Positions 18,396 to 27,006 are shown, counted from the stretch's first letter. The stretch is DNA of 64,000 nt from Hyunsoonleella jejuensis (GCF_900111025.1 NZ_FOFN01000003.1:496001-560000); one strand, 5' to 3'. Program-made: numbers and translations. The notes: generated from the sequence alone by a model not told the origin.

Positions 18396-19571
18396 TTAAA
18401 ATGCTTTATTCACTTTTTCAGAAGATAATAATTTAACTAATTTTTCAAGTATTTTACAGTAGTCTTTCAATTCATCTTTAGCAATAAACTCGTTGGCTCT
18501 ATGTGCTTGTTCAATTGAACCAGGACCACATATAATGCTTTGAAAGCCCGCTTCATTGAATTGTCCAGCTTCTGATGCATAGGCTACTGTTGCAATATTT
18601 TTATTCTCGTTTATTTGAGCCATTAGCTTCACAATGGCACTATTTACATCACTGTCAAAAGGAGCTACTGGCGGATGTATTTCTGTGGTGTCTATTGTAA
18701 ATTCTGGAAATATTGGCCTTAATTCGCACATGCGCTTTTCACAATGTTGCTCAAACTCCTTTACAATTTCTGAGAGGTTATCACTTGGAATCATTCTCGC
18801 ATCCCATGAAAAATAAACGGTGTCAGCAATAACATTGGCCGCAATACCACCATGGATAATGCCTGTGTGCAATGAAGAATGCGGTGGTGAAAATCGCTCA
18901 TCGGTATTTCCAGAATCGACTAAAAGTTTCATCTTGTTTTCTAACCATAAAACTAACCTTGCAGCTTCGTTAATGGCACTAACTTCTTGCAATATTCTAC
19001 TACTATGGCCAGCAGAACCATTTACTGTTGTGGTATACAAACAAATACCTTTGTGTCCAATAATAGGCTGCAGTAAAGAAGGTTCACCAATAATGGCATA
19101 TTTTGGCGTTTCAGGATAATGACCTTTTAGATGTTCTATTAATTCTGGAGCAGATAAACAGCCAATTTCTTCATCATATGAAAATGCAAAATATATTGGT
19201 TTTTTAAGATTTACATTTACTAAACTAGGAAGTGCATTTAAACAGCATGCCAAAAACCCTTTCATATCGCAAGCACCACGACCGTAAAGCTTTCCATCAC
19301 CTTTATCAGTAAGAATAAAAGGGTCTGTATCCCAGTGCTGACCTTTTACCGGCACAACATCGGTATGTCCAGATAAAATGATACCACCATCAACCGAAGG
19401 GCCAATACGGCAATGCAATGATGCTTTTGTGCCTTCTTTATTTGGAACCAAAGTACACGTAATTCCAAAATCTTCAATATAATCTTTAATCCAGTGAATT
19501 ATAGAAAGGTTAGACTCGCCACCTAAAACGGGAAATGCTACTAATTTTGAAAGTATGGTTTCAGTCGTCAT
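18396..19571 (-). CDS. argE: Acetylornithine deacetylase (M20 family)
   Basis: A 391-residue M20 metallohydrolase. The zinc-site motifs are LSGHTDVVPV, GACDMKGFLA and DEEIGC (general base Glu), with a dimerisation domain in the middle (HSSLHTGIIHGGIAANVIAD). The family releases acetate from N-acetylornithine, but close relatives hydrolyse other acylated or dipeptide substrates. No other arginine genes are nearby, so the substrate is probable rather than proven. Its ATG overlaps the miaA stop by 4 bp (ATGA), indicating coupled translation in a miaA-argE operon. Confidence 0.85.
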   Translation of the reverse strand: MTTETILSKLVAFPVLGGESNLSIIHWIKDYIEDFGITCTLVPNKEGTKASLHCRIGPSVDGGIILSGHTDVVPVKGQHWDTDPFILTDKGDGKLYGRGACDMKGFLACCLNALPSLVNVNLKKPIYFAFSYDEEIGCLSAPELIEHLKGHYPETPKYAIIGEPSLLQPIIGHKGICLYTTTVNGSAGHSSRILQEVSAINEAARLVLWLENKMKLLVDSGNTDERFSPPHSSLHTGIIHGGIAANVIADTVYFSWDARMIPSDNLSEIVKEFEQHCEKRMCELRPIFPEFTIDTTEIHPPVAPFDSDVNSAIVKLMAQINENKNIATVAYASEAGQFNEAGFQSIICGPGSIEQAHRANEFIAKDELKDYCKILEKLVKLLSSEKVNKAF

Positions 19572-20482
19572 TTAAGTTTATGTTCTATGGCATTAATAAT
19601 TGTTGCAATATATTCCTGGTAATCGAACCAATGTATAGTTTCATCTTTTCTAAACCACGTTAATTGTCGTTTTGCAAAGCGTCTTGTATTCTTTTTTATT
19701 TCTGAAATAGCAAAATCTAGTGTCCATTTACCCTCTAAATAGTTAAATAACTCTTTGTAGCCAACGGTGTTTAAGGCGTTTAGATTTTTGTGCGGAAGCA
19801 ATCCCTTTACTTCCTTAAGTAAACCATCTTCTATCATTAAATCAACACGTTGGTTAATTCGTGAATAAATTGTTGCTCTTTCTGCAGTTAGCCCAATGGT
19901 GATAGTTTTAAAATTGCGTTTAACTTTAGGTTTGTTTAAAAAAGTCGAGTAAGGTTTGCCGGTACCAATGCAAATTTCTAATGCTCTAATAACCCGATGA
20001 GGATTATCGATAGCGATGGTATTGTAGCTTTTTATATCTAACTTTTTAAGTTGTTTTTGTAATTCTTCTAGACCTTGTTGTTCTAATGTTTTATTAAGGT
20101 TTTCCCTAATTGATACATCTACATCAGGAAAATCATCCAATCCTTTAGTAACAGCATCCACATATAAACCTGAACCGCCTACCATAATTACGACGTTATA
20201 TTTTTGAAATAAGGCATCTAGTGTGGCGATAGCATCTTTTTCGAATGCACCTACGCTATAATGGTCTTTTATGGATTTATGATGAATAAAATGATGTGGG
20301 ACTGTATGTAACTCTTCTTGGGTTGGTGCCGCTGTGCCGATTTGCATTTCTTTAAAAAACTGACGAGAGTCTGCCGAAACAATTTCAGTGTTAAAATATT
20401 TTGCCAGTGCAATACTTAATGCTGTTTTACCTATTGCCGTTGGGCCAACGATGGAAATGAGATATGTATTTGAGGTTTTTAT
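19568..20482 (-). CDS. miaA: tRNA dimethylallyltransferase, start codon uncertain
   Basis: MiaA attaches a dimethylallyl group to A37 of tRNAs reading UNN codons. Motifs are the P-loop SIVGPTAIGKTALS, VSADSRQFF and MVGGSGLYVDAV. No ATG or GTG lies near the expected start. A TTG at 20533 would work, but it falls inside a near-perfect promoter (20504-20534), so its codon would precede the predicted transcription start. An ATA at 20482 would give 304 residues beginning (M)KTSNTYLISIVGPTAIG, the length expected for the family. The identity is firm; the start is a proposal. It shares ATGA with argE downstream. Confidence 0.9.
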   Translation of the reverse strand: MKTSNTYLISIVGPTAIGKTALSIALAKYFNTEIVSADSRQFFKEMQIGTAAPTQEELHTVPHHFIHHKSIKDHYSVGAFEKDAIATLDALFQKYNVVIMVGGSGLYVDAVTKGLDDFPDVDVSIRENLNKTLEQQGLEELQKQLKKLDIKSYNTIAIDNPHRVIRALEICIGTGKPYSTFLNKPKVKRNFKTITIGLTAERATIYSRINQRVDLMIEDGLLKEVKGLLPHKNLNALNTVGYKELFNYLEGKWTLDFAISEIKKNTRRFAKRQLTWFRKDETIHWFDYQEYIATIINAIEHKLK

Positions 20483-20503
20483 GGATGAATTTTTTAGAAA
20501 AAG

Positions 20504-20534
20504 TAAAGGTACTGTGAAAAAAGAAGAGACCAAA
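20504..20534 (-). promoter_or_regulatory. Promoter of miaA-argE
   Basis: Read on the minus strand, TTTG (20534-20531) is followed after exactly 19 bp by TACCTTTA (20511-20504), matching seven of eight -7 positions' fixed logic (TAnnTTTR). It overlaps the long TTG-initiated version of miaA. Confidence 0.65.
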
Positions 20535-20563
20535 GTATGGTTTTAAAATAGTGATGGCAGAAA

Positions 20564-20668
20564 GGTGCGCAAGGGATTGAACGGTATGTGGAGCTCCCGA
20601 CTTTTGGAGGAGCGACTAGTGAAAGCCCGACCTCCAGCCCTGAGGCTCTCGAAGGGTGTGGTTGCGCC
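20564..20668 (+). ncRNA. Structured GC-rich intergenic element, Flavo-1-like (copy A)
   Basis: This GC-rich block in an AT-rich genome can fold with an outer stem GCGCAA (20567-20572)/TTGCGC (20662-20667), a middle hairpin around GCTCC...GGAG and an inner AGCC-CTGA-GGCT hairpin. It carries GCGCAAGGGATTG, AACGGTAT and CTAGTGAAAGC-CCGACC, which recur in copy B at 32869-32990. I recall similar elements scattered in Flavobacteriia, possibly the Rfam Flavo-1 family; the family name is unverified. The strand is chosen by the conserved text. It sits between miaA and the ion-channel gene. Confidence 0.55.
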
Positions 20669-20674
20669 CGAAAC

Positions 20675-21523
20675 CTAAATATGTAATTTTTCGCCGCAAT
20701 TATAGCAAAAATCGGCTTTGTCTCTATGGTCTTCGGCAAGACAGTTTTCGCAGGATTTTGAATTAAGTCTTAATCTATCTTCGGGCTTAACGTACTCTTT
20801 TTTGCCTTGGGCTGTGTACTCCGCTGATACAATACCCGTAGGTACGGCAATGATACCGTAACCTAAAATCATGATAAGTGCCGCAATAAATTGACCAAGA
20901 GGCGTTACAGGAGCAATGTCTCCAAAACCAACCGTAGTAAGGGTAACGATACACCAATAAACGCTTACAGGGATACTTTTAAAGCCGCTCTCCTCTCCTT
21001 CAACAAGGTACATTAACGTTCCGAAAATAACACATAGAATAAGCACCGCGAAAAGGAATACCAAAATTTTAGCACGACTCGCTTTAATAGCGGAGGTTAG
21101 TACTTTTGATGCACCTAAGTATCGCGCAAGTTTTAAAATTCGGAATATACGTAGTAATCGCAATGCACGAAGTGCCGCCAAGGCATGAACGCCCCCAAAT
21201 AATAACGAAATATACTTTGGAAGTGTTGATAGCAAATCGATAATACCATAAAAACTAAAAATATATTTATATGGTTTTTTTACCGTAATGATGCGCGCAA
21301 TATATTCTATAGAGAACAAAATGGTAATAATCCATTCTGAAATATTTAAAAAATTATGATACTTTTCATCGAAACTCTTTATACTTTCTAGCATTACAAA
21401 AATAATACTGGCTAGAATGGCTATTAGGAGAATAACGTCAAATATCTTACCCGCACGTGTATCGGCTTCATAAATGATATCATGAAGTTTTTTCCGCCAG
21501 TACCTATCTTTTTTAGTATTCAT
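20675..21523 (-). CDS. Voltage-gated-type potassium channel with C-terminal zinc ribbon
   Basis: A 282-residue ion transporter with six hydrophobic segments. S4 carries regularly spaced arginines (ALRALRLLRIFRILKLARYL), and the pore loop TLTTVGFGD is the potassium selectivity filter. It should form a tetrameric K+ channel in the inner membrane. After the last helix a cytoplasmic tail has CENC and CYNC separated by about 14 residues, a likely zinc ribbon that is unusual as a channel terminus. Its stop is just past the structured element at 20564-20668. Confidence 0.92.
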   Translation of the reverse strand: MNTKKDRYWRKKLHDIIYEADTRAGKIFDVILLIAILASIIFVMLESIKSFDEKYHNFLNISEWIITILFSIEYIARIITVKKPYKYIFSFYGIIDLLSTLPKYISLLFGGVHALAALRALRLLRIFRILKLARYLGASKVLTSAIKASRAKILVFLFAVLILCVIFGTLMYLVEGEESGFKSIPVSVYWCIVTLTTVGFGDIAPVTPLGQFIAALIMILGYGIIAVPTGIVSAEYTAQGKKEYVKPEDRLRLNSKSCENCLAEDHRDKADFCYNCGEKLHI

Positions 21524-21549
21524 TCTTTAAATGTAATAAAAAGAAGCGG

Positions 21550-22917
21550 TTAGTTTTCAATGTGCAACGTTTTTACTTTCTTATTACGCCTTAAATAACT
21601 TTGAATAATATGTTGGGTATCTCTGTTATTTTGCATGGGAGTGATGATCGATTCCAAAACCTTTAAATTATTAATTTGGTAATTTAGGTTAAAAAAACCT
21701 AAGCCTTTAAATGCCCCATCTTTTATAAGGATGGCGCTTCTTTCATCTATATCGCGCCCTTTATCAATAACCACCATGTTTTTGTTGGCGTAACTATTTT
21801 TATCTATTAAGGCTGTTACGCGTTTATTATATTGTTCAGGCAATTCTTCGCCTATACAAGCACCATTACATTCCTTGATATCATAATTAAAGCAACTAGT
21901 TTTTGTTTTATATTCACCAGTTAGTTTTTGGCATAAACCGTAATCGACAATTGCTCTAGAAATAAAGCTTTTACCGCTTTGTAGATTATTGAATGTTGTA
22001 ATAGGTTTTTTTCTATGATCCACCTTTCCAACACTTAAGTTTAAGTAGTTGTTTTCGTCGGTAAAGCTATAGAGGGCGTGCGAAAAACTATTGCGCTTTA
22101 AGGCACGGTTAAAAACGGGCTTGTTGCGTTTTATCTCTTCACTTTCTTTCAACAATGCAACTAGCTCACTTCCGGTAGCTTCGTAGGTAACAGCCGTAAC
22201 CAAAGACTGTATTTTTTTTGATTTAGGATTTGTATTTGTAAAATGCTGGTTTATCCGCTTTTTTATATTATTACTTTTACCAATATAGATAATTTCCCCA
22301 TCGTCTTTATGGATATAATATACACCGGTAATTGAGGGTAATTCTGCAATAATATCTAAATGTCGCGGTTCTAGTTGGTGTTTCGGATTGAGACGAACTG
22401 CATCTTTTATGATGTTTTTTTCAGTATCCTTATCCAAAAGCATTTTAAACAATTTAACAGTAGCTTGTGCATCTCCAGAAGCGCGGTGTCTGTCGGCCAC
22501 AGGAATCCCAAGGGAACGTACTAGTTTCCCTAAACTATAAGAAGGCTGGTCTGGAATAAGATATTTTGAAAGTTCAACAGTGCAGAGCGATTTCCGTTCG
22601 TATTCAAAACCTAACCTCCTAAATTCAGTACAAAGAATGCGATAATCAAATTGGGCATTGTGGGCTACAAGAATACAGCCATCTGTAATTTCTACAATGC
22701 GTTTGGCGACTTCATAGAATTTAGGCGCATTTCGTAGCATATTACTATTAATTCCGGTAAGGTTAACCACGAAAGGTTGAATTTCTCGCTCAGGATTAAC
22801 GAGACTAATAAATTGGTCTACAATTTTATGGCCATCAAATTTATAGATAGCTATTTCGGTAATACCCTCCTCATTGTACTTGCCACCCGTAGTTTCTATG
22901 TCTAATACTGCGTAAAT
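21550..22917 (-). CDS. DEDDh exonuclease / GIY-YIG nuclease fusion, ATT start proposed
   Basis: The N-terminus is a DNA polymerase III epsilon-like exonuclease: YAVLDIETTGGKYNEEGITE (ExoI), VAHNAQFDYRIL (ExoII) and HRASGDAQATVKLF (ExoIII). After residue 200 comes a UvrC/Cho-like GIY-YIG domain (GVYYIHKDDGEIIYIGKSNN) and a Cys-containing tail (CFNYDIKECNGACIG). It probably acts in DNA repair. The first GTG (22770) would cut off ExoI with its catalytic Asp-Glu. No ATG, GTG or TTG precedes that motif after the in-frame stop at about 22932. ATT at 22917-22915, 5 bp after the yggS stop, gives 455 residues and the expected N-terminus. Confidence 0.85.
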   Translation of the reverse strand: MYAVLDIETTGGKYNEEGITEIAIYKFDGHKIVDQFISLVNPEREIQPFVVNLTGINSNMLRNAPKFYEVAKRIVEITDGCILVAHNAQFDYRILCTEFRRLGFEYERKSLCTVELSKYLIPDQPSYSLGKLVRSLGIPVADRHRASGDAQATVKLFKMLLDKDTEKNIIKDAVRLNPKHQLEPRHLDIIAELPSITGVYYIHKDDGEIIYIGKSNNIKKRINQHFTNTNPKSKKIQSLVTAVTYEATGSELVALLKESEEIKRNKPVFNRALKRNSFSHALYSFTDENNYLNLSVGKVDHRKKPITTFNNLQSGKSFISRAIVDYGLCQKLTGEYKTKTSCFNYDIKECNGACIGEELPEQYNKRVTALIDKNSYANKNMVVIDKGRDIDERSAILIKDGAFKGLGFFNLNYQINNLKVLESIITPMQNNRDTQHIIQSYLRRNKKVKTLHIEN

Positions 22918-22922
22918 ATTGT

Positions 22923-23594
22923 TTAATTTGAATAATTTCTAGCTCCAAAAATACTGCTGCCAACGCGAATCATGGTGCTGCCACAATCAATCGCTAGTTT
23001 GTAATCACCACTCATGCCCATGCTAATAATTTCAGGTTTAAAGTTAAACTTTTCGTACGATTTTAAACTATCAAAAGTACTTTTTAAGGTGTTAAATTCT
23101 TTTTTTATTTGAGTTTCATTATCGGTAAAAGTAGCCATACCCATTACACCGGTAATGTTAATGTTTTTTAATGCTGAAAATGCTTCTGAAAATAAAATTT
23201 TTGAAGCGTCTTCGGCCGACATCCCAAATTTAGAATCTTCTTCGGCAATTTTTATTTGTAATAAGCAATCTATTATTCTGTTGTGCTTTTTAGCTTGTTT
23301 ATTTATTTCCTTCAGTAATTTAAAATTATCTACACCGTGAATTAAACTCACAAAGCTTGCCATATATTTTACTTTGTTGCGCTGTACATGGCCAATCATA
23401 TGCCATAAGATGTCTTTTGGCATTTGCTCATATTTCTCTACCATATCTTGGACTTTGTTTTCTCCAAAAATTTTATGTCCAGCATTATAAGCTTCCATAA
23501 TATCGCTCACTGGTTTTGTTTTTGAAACAGCCACAAGCGTAATGTGTTCTGGTATAGAGGATTTTATGGTTTGAAGGTTTTGTTTTATACTCAT
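22923..23594 (-). CDS. PLP homeostasis protein, YggS/PROSC family
   Basis: A 223-residue single-domain TIM-barrel PLP-binding protein. The PLP lysine is in LVAVSKTKPVSDI near residue 25, followed by GENKVQDMVEKYEQ and WHMIGHVQRNK, and ending with GMSGDYKLAIDCGSTMIRVGSSIFG. Members buffer pyridoxal phosphate in the cytoplasm and affect amino-acid metabolism; no catalytic reaction is known. Its stop is 5 bp before the exonuclease/GIY-YIG gene, suggesting co-transcription. Confidence 0.95.
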   Translation of the reverse strand: MSIKQNLQTIKSSIPEHITLVAVSKTKPVSDIMEAYNAGHKIFGENKVQDMVEKYEQMPKDILWHMIGHVQRNKVKYMASFVSLIHGVDNFKLLKEINKQAKKHNRIIDCLLQIKIAEEDSKFGMSAEDASKILFSEAFSALKNINITGVMGMATFTDNETQIKKEFNTLKSTFDSLKSYEKFNFKPEIISMGMSGDYKLAIDCGSTMIRVGSSIFGARNYSN

Positions 23595-23663
23595 GGTTTA
23601 AAATATATTACTGAAGGTCTTGGTATAATTTGAGAAAGATTAACTTTTAAATAGGATATTTGA

Positions 23664-24554
23664 TTAATTCAAAAACTGTTTAGAAACGTTTTCAGCTTTT
23701 TTGTTTTCAGAATAATCATAGAAGCCTTCTCCAGATTTTACTCCTAATTTACCAGCATTTACCATGTTAACCAATAACGGGCAAGGTGCATATTTTGGAT
23801 TTTTAAAGCCATTGTACATCACATTTAAAATAGAAAGGCATACATCTAAGCCTATAAAATCTGCCAGTTGTAAAGGCCCCATGGGGTGTACCATTCCTAA
23901 TTTCATTACAGTATCAATTTCTTCAACGCCTGCCACACCATTGTAAAGCGTTTCAATTGATTCATTCAGCATTGGCATTAAAATGCGGTTTGCTACAAAA
24001 CCAGGGTAATCGTTAACTTCAACAGGAATCTTGCCTAATGTTTTTGATAGTTGCATGATGGTTTTAGTAATAGCATCGCTAGTGTTGTAACCGCGAATAA
24101 TTTCTACCAATTTCATGATAGGCACAGGATTCATAAAATGCATTCCAATAACACGTTCTGGTGCAGAAGTTACTGCAGCTATTTGCGTAATAGAAATAGA
24201 GGAGGTGTTGGTAGCCAAAATTGTTGAGTGTGCACAAGTGCTATCCAACTCTTTAAAAATTTTAAGTTTTAAATCTAGATTTTCTGTTGCTGCTTCAACC
24301 ACTAAAGATGTGTCTTCAACCCCTTCTTTTATAGCTGTGAAGATTGAAATATTACCGAGTGTTTCATCTTTCTTTTCAGTAGAGATTTTTTCCTTTGCCA
24401 CCATGCGGTCTAAATTATTGGTAATAGTTTGTAAACCTCTCTTTAGGGCTAATTCGTTAACGTCAATTAATTTAACTTTAAATCCGTTTTGTGCAAAAAC
24501 ATGGGCAATACCGTTTCCCATGGTGCCCGCTCCAATTACTGCTATATTTTTCAT
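23664..24554 (-). CDS. 3-hydroxybutyryl-CoA dehydrogenase
   Basis: A 296-residue single-function 3-hydroxyacyl-CoA dehydrogenase. The NAD-binding loop is IGAGTMGNGIAHVFAQNG (5-22), and the catalytic region reads ERVIGMHFMNPVPIMKLVEII with the His in GMHFMNP and a Glu in KLVEI; NRILMPMLNESIETL lies in the C-terminal domain. It oxidises short-chain 3-hydroxyacyl-CoA with NAD+ or runs in reverse. Size matches Hbd. A separate two-domain enzyme (fadN) serves the fad operon, so this one may handle short chains. It lies 69 bp upstream of yggS on the same strand. Confidence 0.92.
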   Translation of the reverse strand: MKNIAVIGAGTMGNGIAHVFAQNGFKVKLIDVNELALKRGLQTITNNLDRMVAKEKISTEKKDETLGNISIFTAIKEGVEDTSLVVEAATENLDLKLKIFKELDSTCAHSTILATNTSSISITQIAAVTSAPERVIGMHFMNPVPIMKLVEIIRGYNTSDAITKTIMQLSKTLGKIPVEVNDYPGFVANRILMPMLNESIETLYNGVAGVEEIDTVMKLGMVHPMGPLQLADFIGLDVCLSILNVMYNGFKNPKYAPCPLLVNMVNAGKLGVKSGEGFYDYSENKKAENVSKQFLN

Positions 24555-24617
24555 GCGTCTAATTTTATTATAAATTTTAACTTCTATACCCTAAGTTTTC
24601 AGGGTATGAGTAAAATT

Positions 24618-24645
24618 CCTCTCCTTCGGGTAGGTTAGGAGGGGC
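24618..24645 (+). repeat. REP-like GC-rich repeat, copy 1
   Basis: CCTCTCCTTCGGGTAGG followed by TTAGGAGGGGC and a T run. It matches two further copies in the fadN-fadA spacer (50678-50706 and 50772-50798), with the consensus CTCCCC-loop-GGGGAGG then YTAGGnGGGGC. It lies between the Gfo/Idh/MocA gene and hbd. A terminator role on the plus strand is possible but no plus-strand gene ends here. Confidence 0.6.
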
Positions 24646-24652
24646 TTTTTTT

Positions 24653-25612
24653 CTAAAACTGATTGATAACCATATTTGCAACCCGTAGTGCTTCTGTACC
24701 ATCATGTAAAGTTACAACTGGTGTTGTATCATTATTTATGGCATCAGCAAAGGTTTCTAGTTCCATTAGAATAGAATTTACATCTGAAATTTTTGGGTTA
24801 TCAAAGTAGATTTGCTTTTTAATACCCTCTGCATTTTGTAAAATCATATCGAAATCGCCAGGGTTTTCTGGAGCATCTTTCATTTTAACCACTTCACAGT
24901 TCTTCTCTAAAAAGTCAACGGAAATATAGGCATCTTTTTGAAAGAATCTGGCCTTTCGCATCTTCTTCAAAGAAATTCTACTAGCTGTTAAATTGGCTAC
25001 ACAACCGTTTTTAAATTCAATACGCGCATTGGCAATATCTGGTGTGTCGCTAATTACGGCAACACCGCTGGCTGAAATATGCTTAACCTCAGATTTTACG
25101 ATACTTAAAATAATATCAATGTCATGAATCATTAAATCCAATACCACAGGGACATCGGTTCCACGCGGATTAAACTCTGCCAAACGATGCGTTTCAATAA
25201 ACATTGGTGTCTTAATATCTTCTTTAACCGCTAAAAACGCAGGATTAAACCGCTCTACATGTCCTACTTGTCCTTTTACTTTATGCAATGCAACCAAAGC
25301 TCTAATGTCCTCAGCCTCTGCAACTGTATTGGTAATAGGTTTTTCTATGAAAATATGTTTGCCTTTGGTAATGGCTCTTATAGCACAATCGTGATGTGAA
25401 AGTGTAGGTGTTACAATGTCTACAACATCAACAGCATTTATAAGTTCATCTATAGAATCGAACAATTTATACCCAAACTCATCTGCTACTTTTTGCGCGG
25501 TAGAGGTATCGGCATCGTAGAAGCCAAGAAGCTCATATTTTTCAGATTGTTTTAAAAGACGTAAATGAATTTTTCCCAAGTGGCCAGCACCAAGAACTCC
25601 AGCTTTTAGCAT
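24653..25612 (-). CDS. Gfo/Idh/MocA-family oxidoreductase
   Basis: A 319-residue NAD(P)-dependent oxidoreductase. The Rossmann motif is GVLGAGHLGKIHLRLL (5-20), the family's catalytic-site sequence EKPITNTV lies near residue 95 (Lys in EKP), and DLMIHDIDIIL appears near residue 160. Members act on sugars, inositols or UDP-sugars. No pathway neighbour defines the substrate here. It is upstream of hbd on the same strand with a REP-like element between them, and divergent from pcm. Confidence 0.9.
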   Translation of the reverse strand: MLKAGVLGAGHLGKIHLRLLKQSEKYELLGFYDADTSTAQKVADEFGYKLFDSIDELINAVDVVDIVTPTLSHHDCAIRAITKGKHIFIEKPITNTVAEAEDIRALVALHKVKGQVGHVERFNPAFLAVKEDIKTPMFIETHRLAEFNPRGTDVPVVLDLMIHDIDIILSIVKSEVKHISASGVAVISDTPDIANARIEFKNGCVANLTASRISLKKMRKARFFQKDAYISVDFLEKNCEVVKMKDAPENPGDFDMILQNAEGIKKQIYFDNPKISDVNSILMELETFADAINNDTTPVVTLHDGTEALRVANMVINQF

Positions 25613-25787
25613 AATTTTAATTTTTCAACGAAGCTATTATTAGTTAAATAGTGTAAATGTAAGGTACGTTTTTAATACAAAACTGACCAAAATTTCAAAG
25701 CTTAAAGATACTAAATTTAAATTCTGTAAAAATTGTTTTTAGGTTAAAAATGTTTGAGTAAATTGTGCAGAAATAACCTCCCAAACA

Positions 25788-26432
25788 TTGAAAGATACAT
25801 TTAAACATCAAGGTTTACGCCAACAATTAGTTAACATCGTTAAAGCTAAAGGTATACAAGATGAAAAAGTTTTGAATGCCATAGGTAAAATACCGCGGCA
25901 TTTATTTATGGATTCTGGATTTTTAGATCATGCTTATCAAGATAAGGCTTTCCCTATTGCAGCAGATCAAACAATTTCACAACCCTATACTGTGGCATTT
26001 CAAACAGAACTATTGCAGGTGTCGCCTGGAGATAAAGTATTAGAAATAGGTACAGGAAGCGGATACCAAACTGCTGTGTTGTGTGAGTTAGGTGCCAAAG
26101 TGTATAGTATTGAACGTCAGCAGGAATTGTTTAAAAAAACCAGTAAGTTTTTACCAAAATTGGGATATCGCGCCAAAAAACTCATTTTTGGTGATGGCTA
26201 TAAAGGACTGCCTGAAGAGGCTCCTTTTGATAGTATTATCGTTACTGCTGGTGCGCCTTTTGTGCCAAAACCCTTATTGAGTCAGTTGAAGTTAGATGGC
26301 GGACGCCTAGTGATCCCCATTGGTGATGATGTACAGGTCATGAACTTGTTCATCAGGAAAGGACAGAAAGAATTTGAACAACATGAGTTGGGAGAGTTTC
26401 GTTTTGTGCCACTTTTGGAGGATAAGAATTAG
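25788..26432 (+). CDS. pcm: Protein-L-isoaspartate O-methyltransferase
   Basis: A 214-residue SAM-dependent methyltransferase that starts repair of isoaspartyl residues in aged proteins. Motifs are PRHLFMDSGFLDHAYQDKAFPI (substrate region), DQTISQPYTVAFQTELL and the SAM loop LEIGTGSGYQTAVLCELG. Translation starts at TTG (25788); the first residues KDTFKHQGLRQQLV match the family's usual N-terminus, so no upstream ATG is needed. A lipoprotein gene follows after 19 bp. Confidence 0.95.
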   Translation: MKDTFKHQGLRQQLVNIVKAKGIQDEKVLNAIGKIPRHLFMDSGFLDHAYQDKAFPIAADQTISQPYTVAFQTELLQVSPGDKVLEIGTGSGYQTAVLCELGAKVYSIERQQELFKKTSKFLPKLGYRAKKLIFGDGYKGLPEEAPFDSIIVTAGAPFVPKPLLSQLKLDGGRLVIPIGDDVQVMNLFIRKGQKEFEQHELGEFRFVPLLEDKN

Positions 26433-26451
26433 GCTTTTATAGAGGTAGGTT

Positions 26452-26979
26452 ATGGAAAAAGCAATTTTTCTTCTTTTCATTTTATTTTTAGGTTGTTCAA
26501 GAAATGATTTCTCGGAGACTAAATTTAATATTGAAACTGATAAAGAAACTTATTCTATTGGAGATAAATTTCAATTTAAACTTATCATTTCTCCATTTAA
26601 AGAAGAGCAAACTATTCGATTTTACAAAACTTTTAGTAATGTTGATTTTTCCTTTGTAATAACGGATTTAGAATATAATTCTAGTCAAGAATTAAAAAAA
26701 TATTTTATAGAAGGTCCTAGTTTATTTGAAGATAACGATGAGTATATAGATGAATATACTATTACGACAGAAGAGCCATTTAAAAAAACGTTTTATGGAA
26801 CGATTTCTGAACTTGAAAATAAAATTGTTTTTGAAATACCTGAATTGAAATTACGCAACCAAATAGAAAAATATCTTTTAAAAGAAAATGATGTAATTAC
26901 TATTGAAGGAAGCTGCAGAACTGTTTATGGGTCAGGGGAAAAGGCTTTTACAAAAAAAGTTAGACTTTTATTAGAATAA
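26452..26979 (+). CDS. Putative lipoprotein of unknown function
   Basis: A 175-residue protein with a lipoprotein signal (MEKAIFLLFILFLGC, Cys15 lipidated). The mature part looks like one beta-sandwich domain: FNIETDKETYSIGDKFQFKLIIS and later VITIEGSC, reminiscent of Ig-like or BsuPI-like domains, with no catalytic motif. It follows pcm by 19 bp on the same strand. No function is proposed beyond an envelope location. Confidence 0.75.
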   Translation: MEKAIFLLFILFLGCSRNDFSETKFNIETDKETYSIGDKFQFKLIISPFKEEQTIRFYKTFSNVDFSFVITDLEYNSSQELKKYFIEGPSLFEDNDEYIDEYTITTEEPFKKTFYGTISELENKIVFEIPELKLRNQIEKYLLKENDVITIEGSCRTVYGSGEKAFTKKVRLLLE

Positions 26980-27006
26980 AATTGTCTGATGCAGAATACT
27001 AAATAA

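Noticed and set aside
20494-20739. Minus-strand reading frame of about 81 codons across the structured element
   Set aside because: It overlaps the ion-channel 3' end and the miaA promoter, its translation is rich in Pro, Ser and Arg from the GC-rich RNA-like element, and no family is recognisable. It is a shadow of the element.
24618-24645. GC-rich hairpin with a T run read as a plus-strand terminator
   Set aside because: No plus-strand gene ends here, and the sequence matches the REP-like repeats at 50678-50798, so it is better called a repeat.
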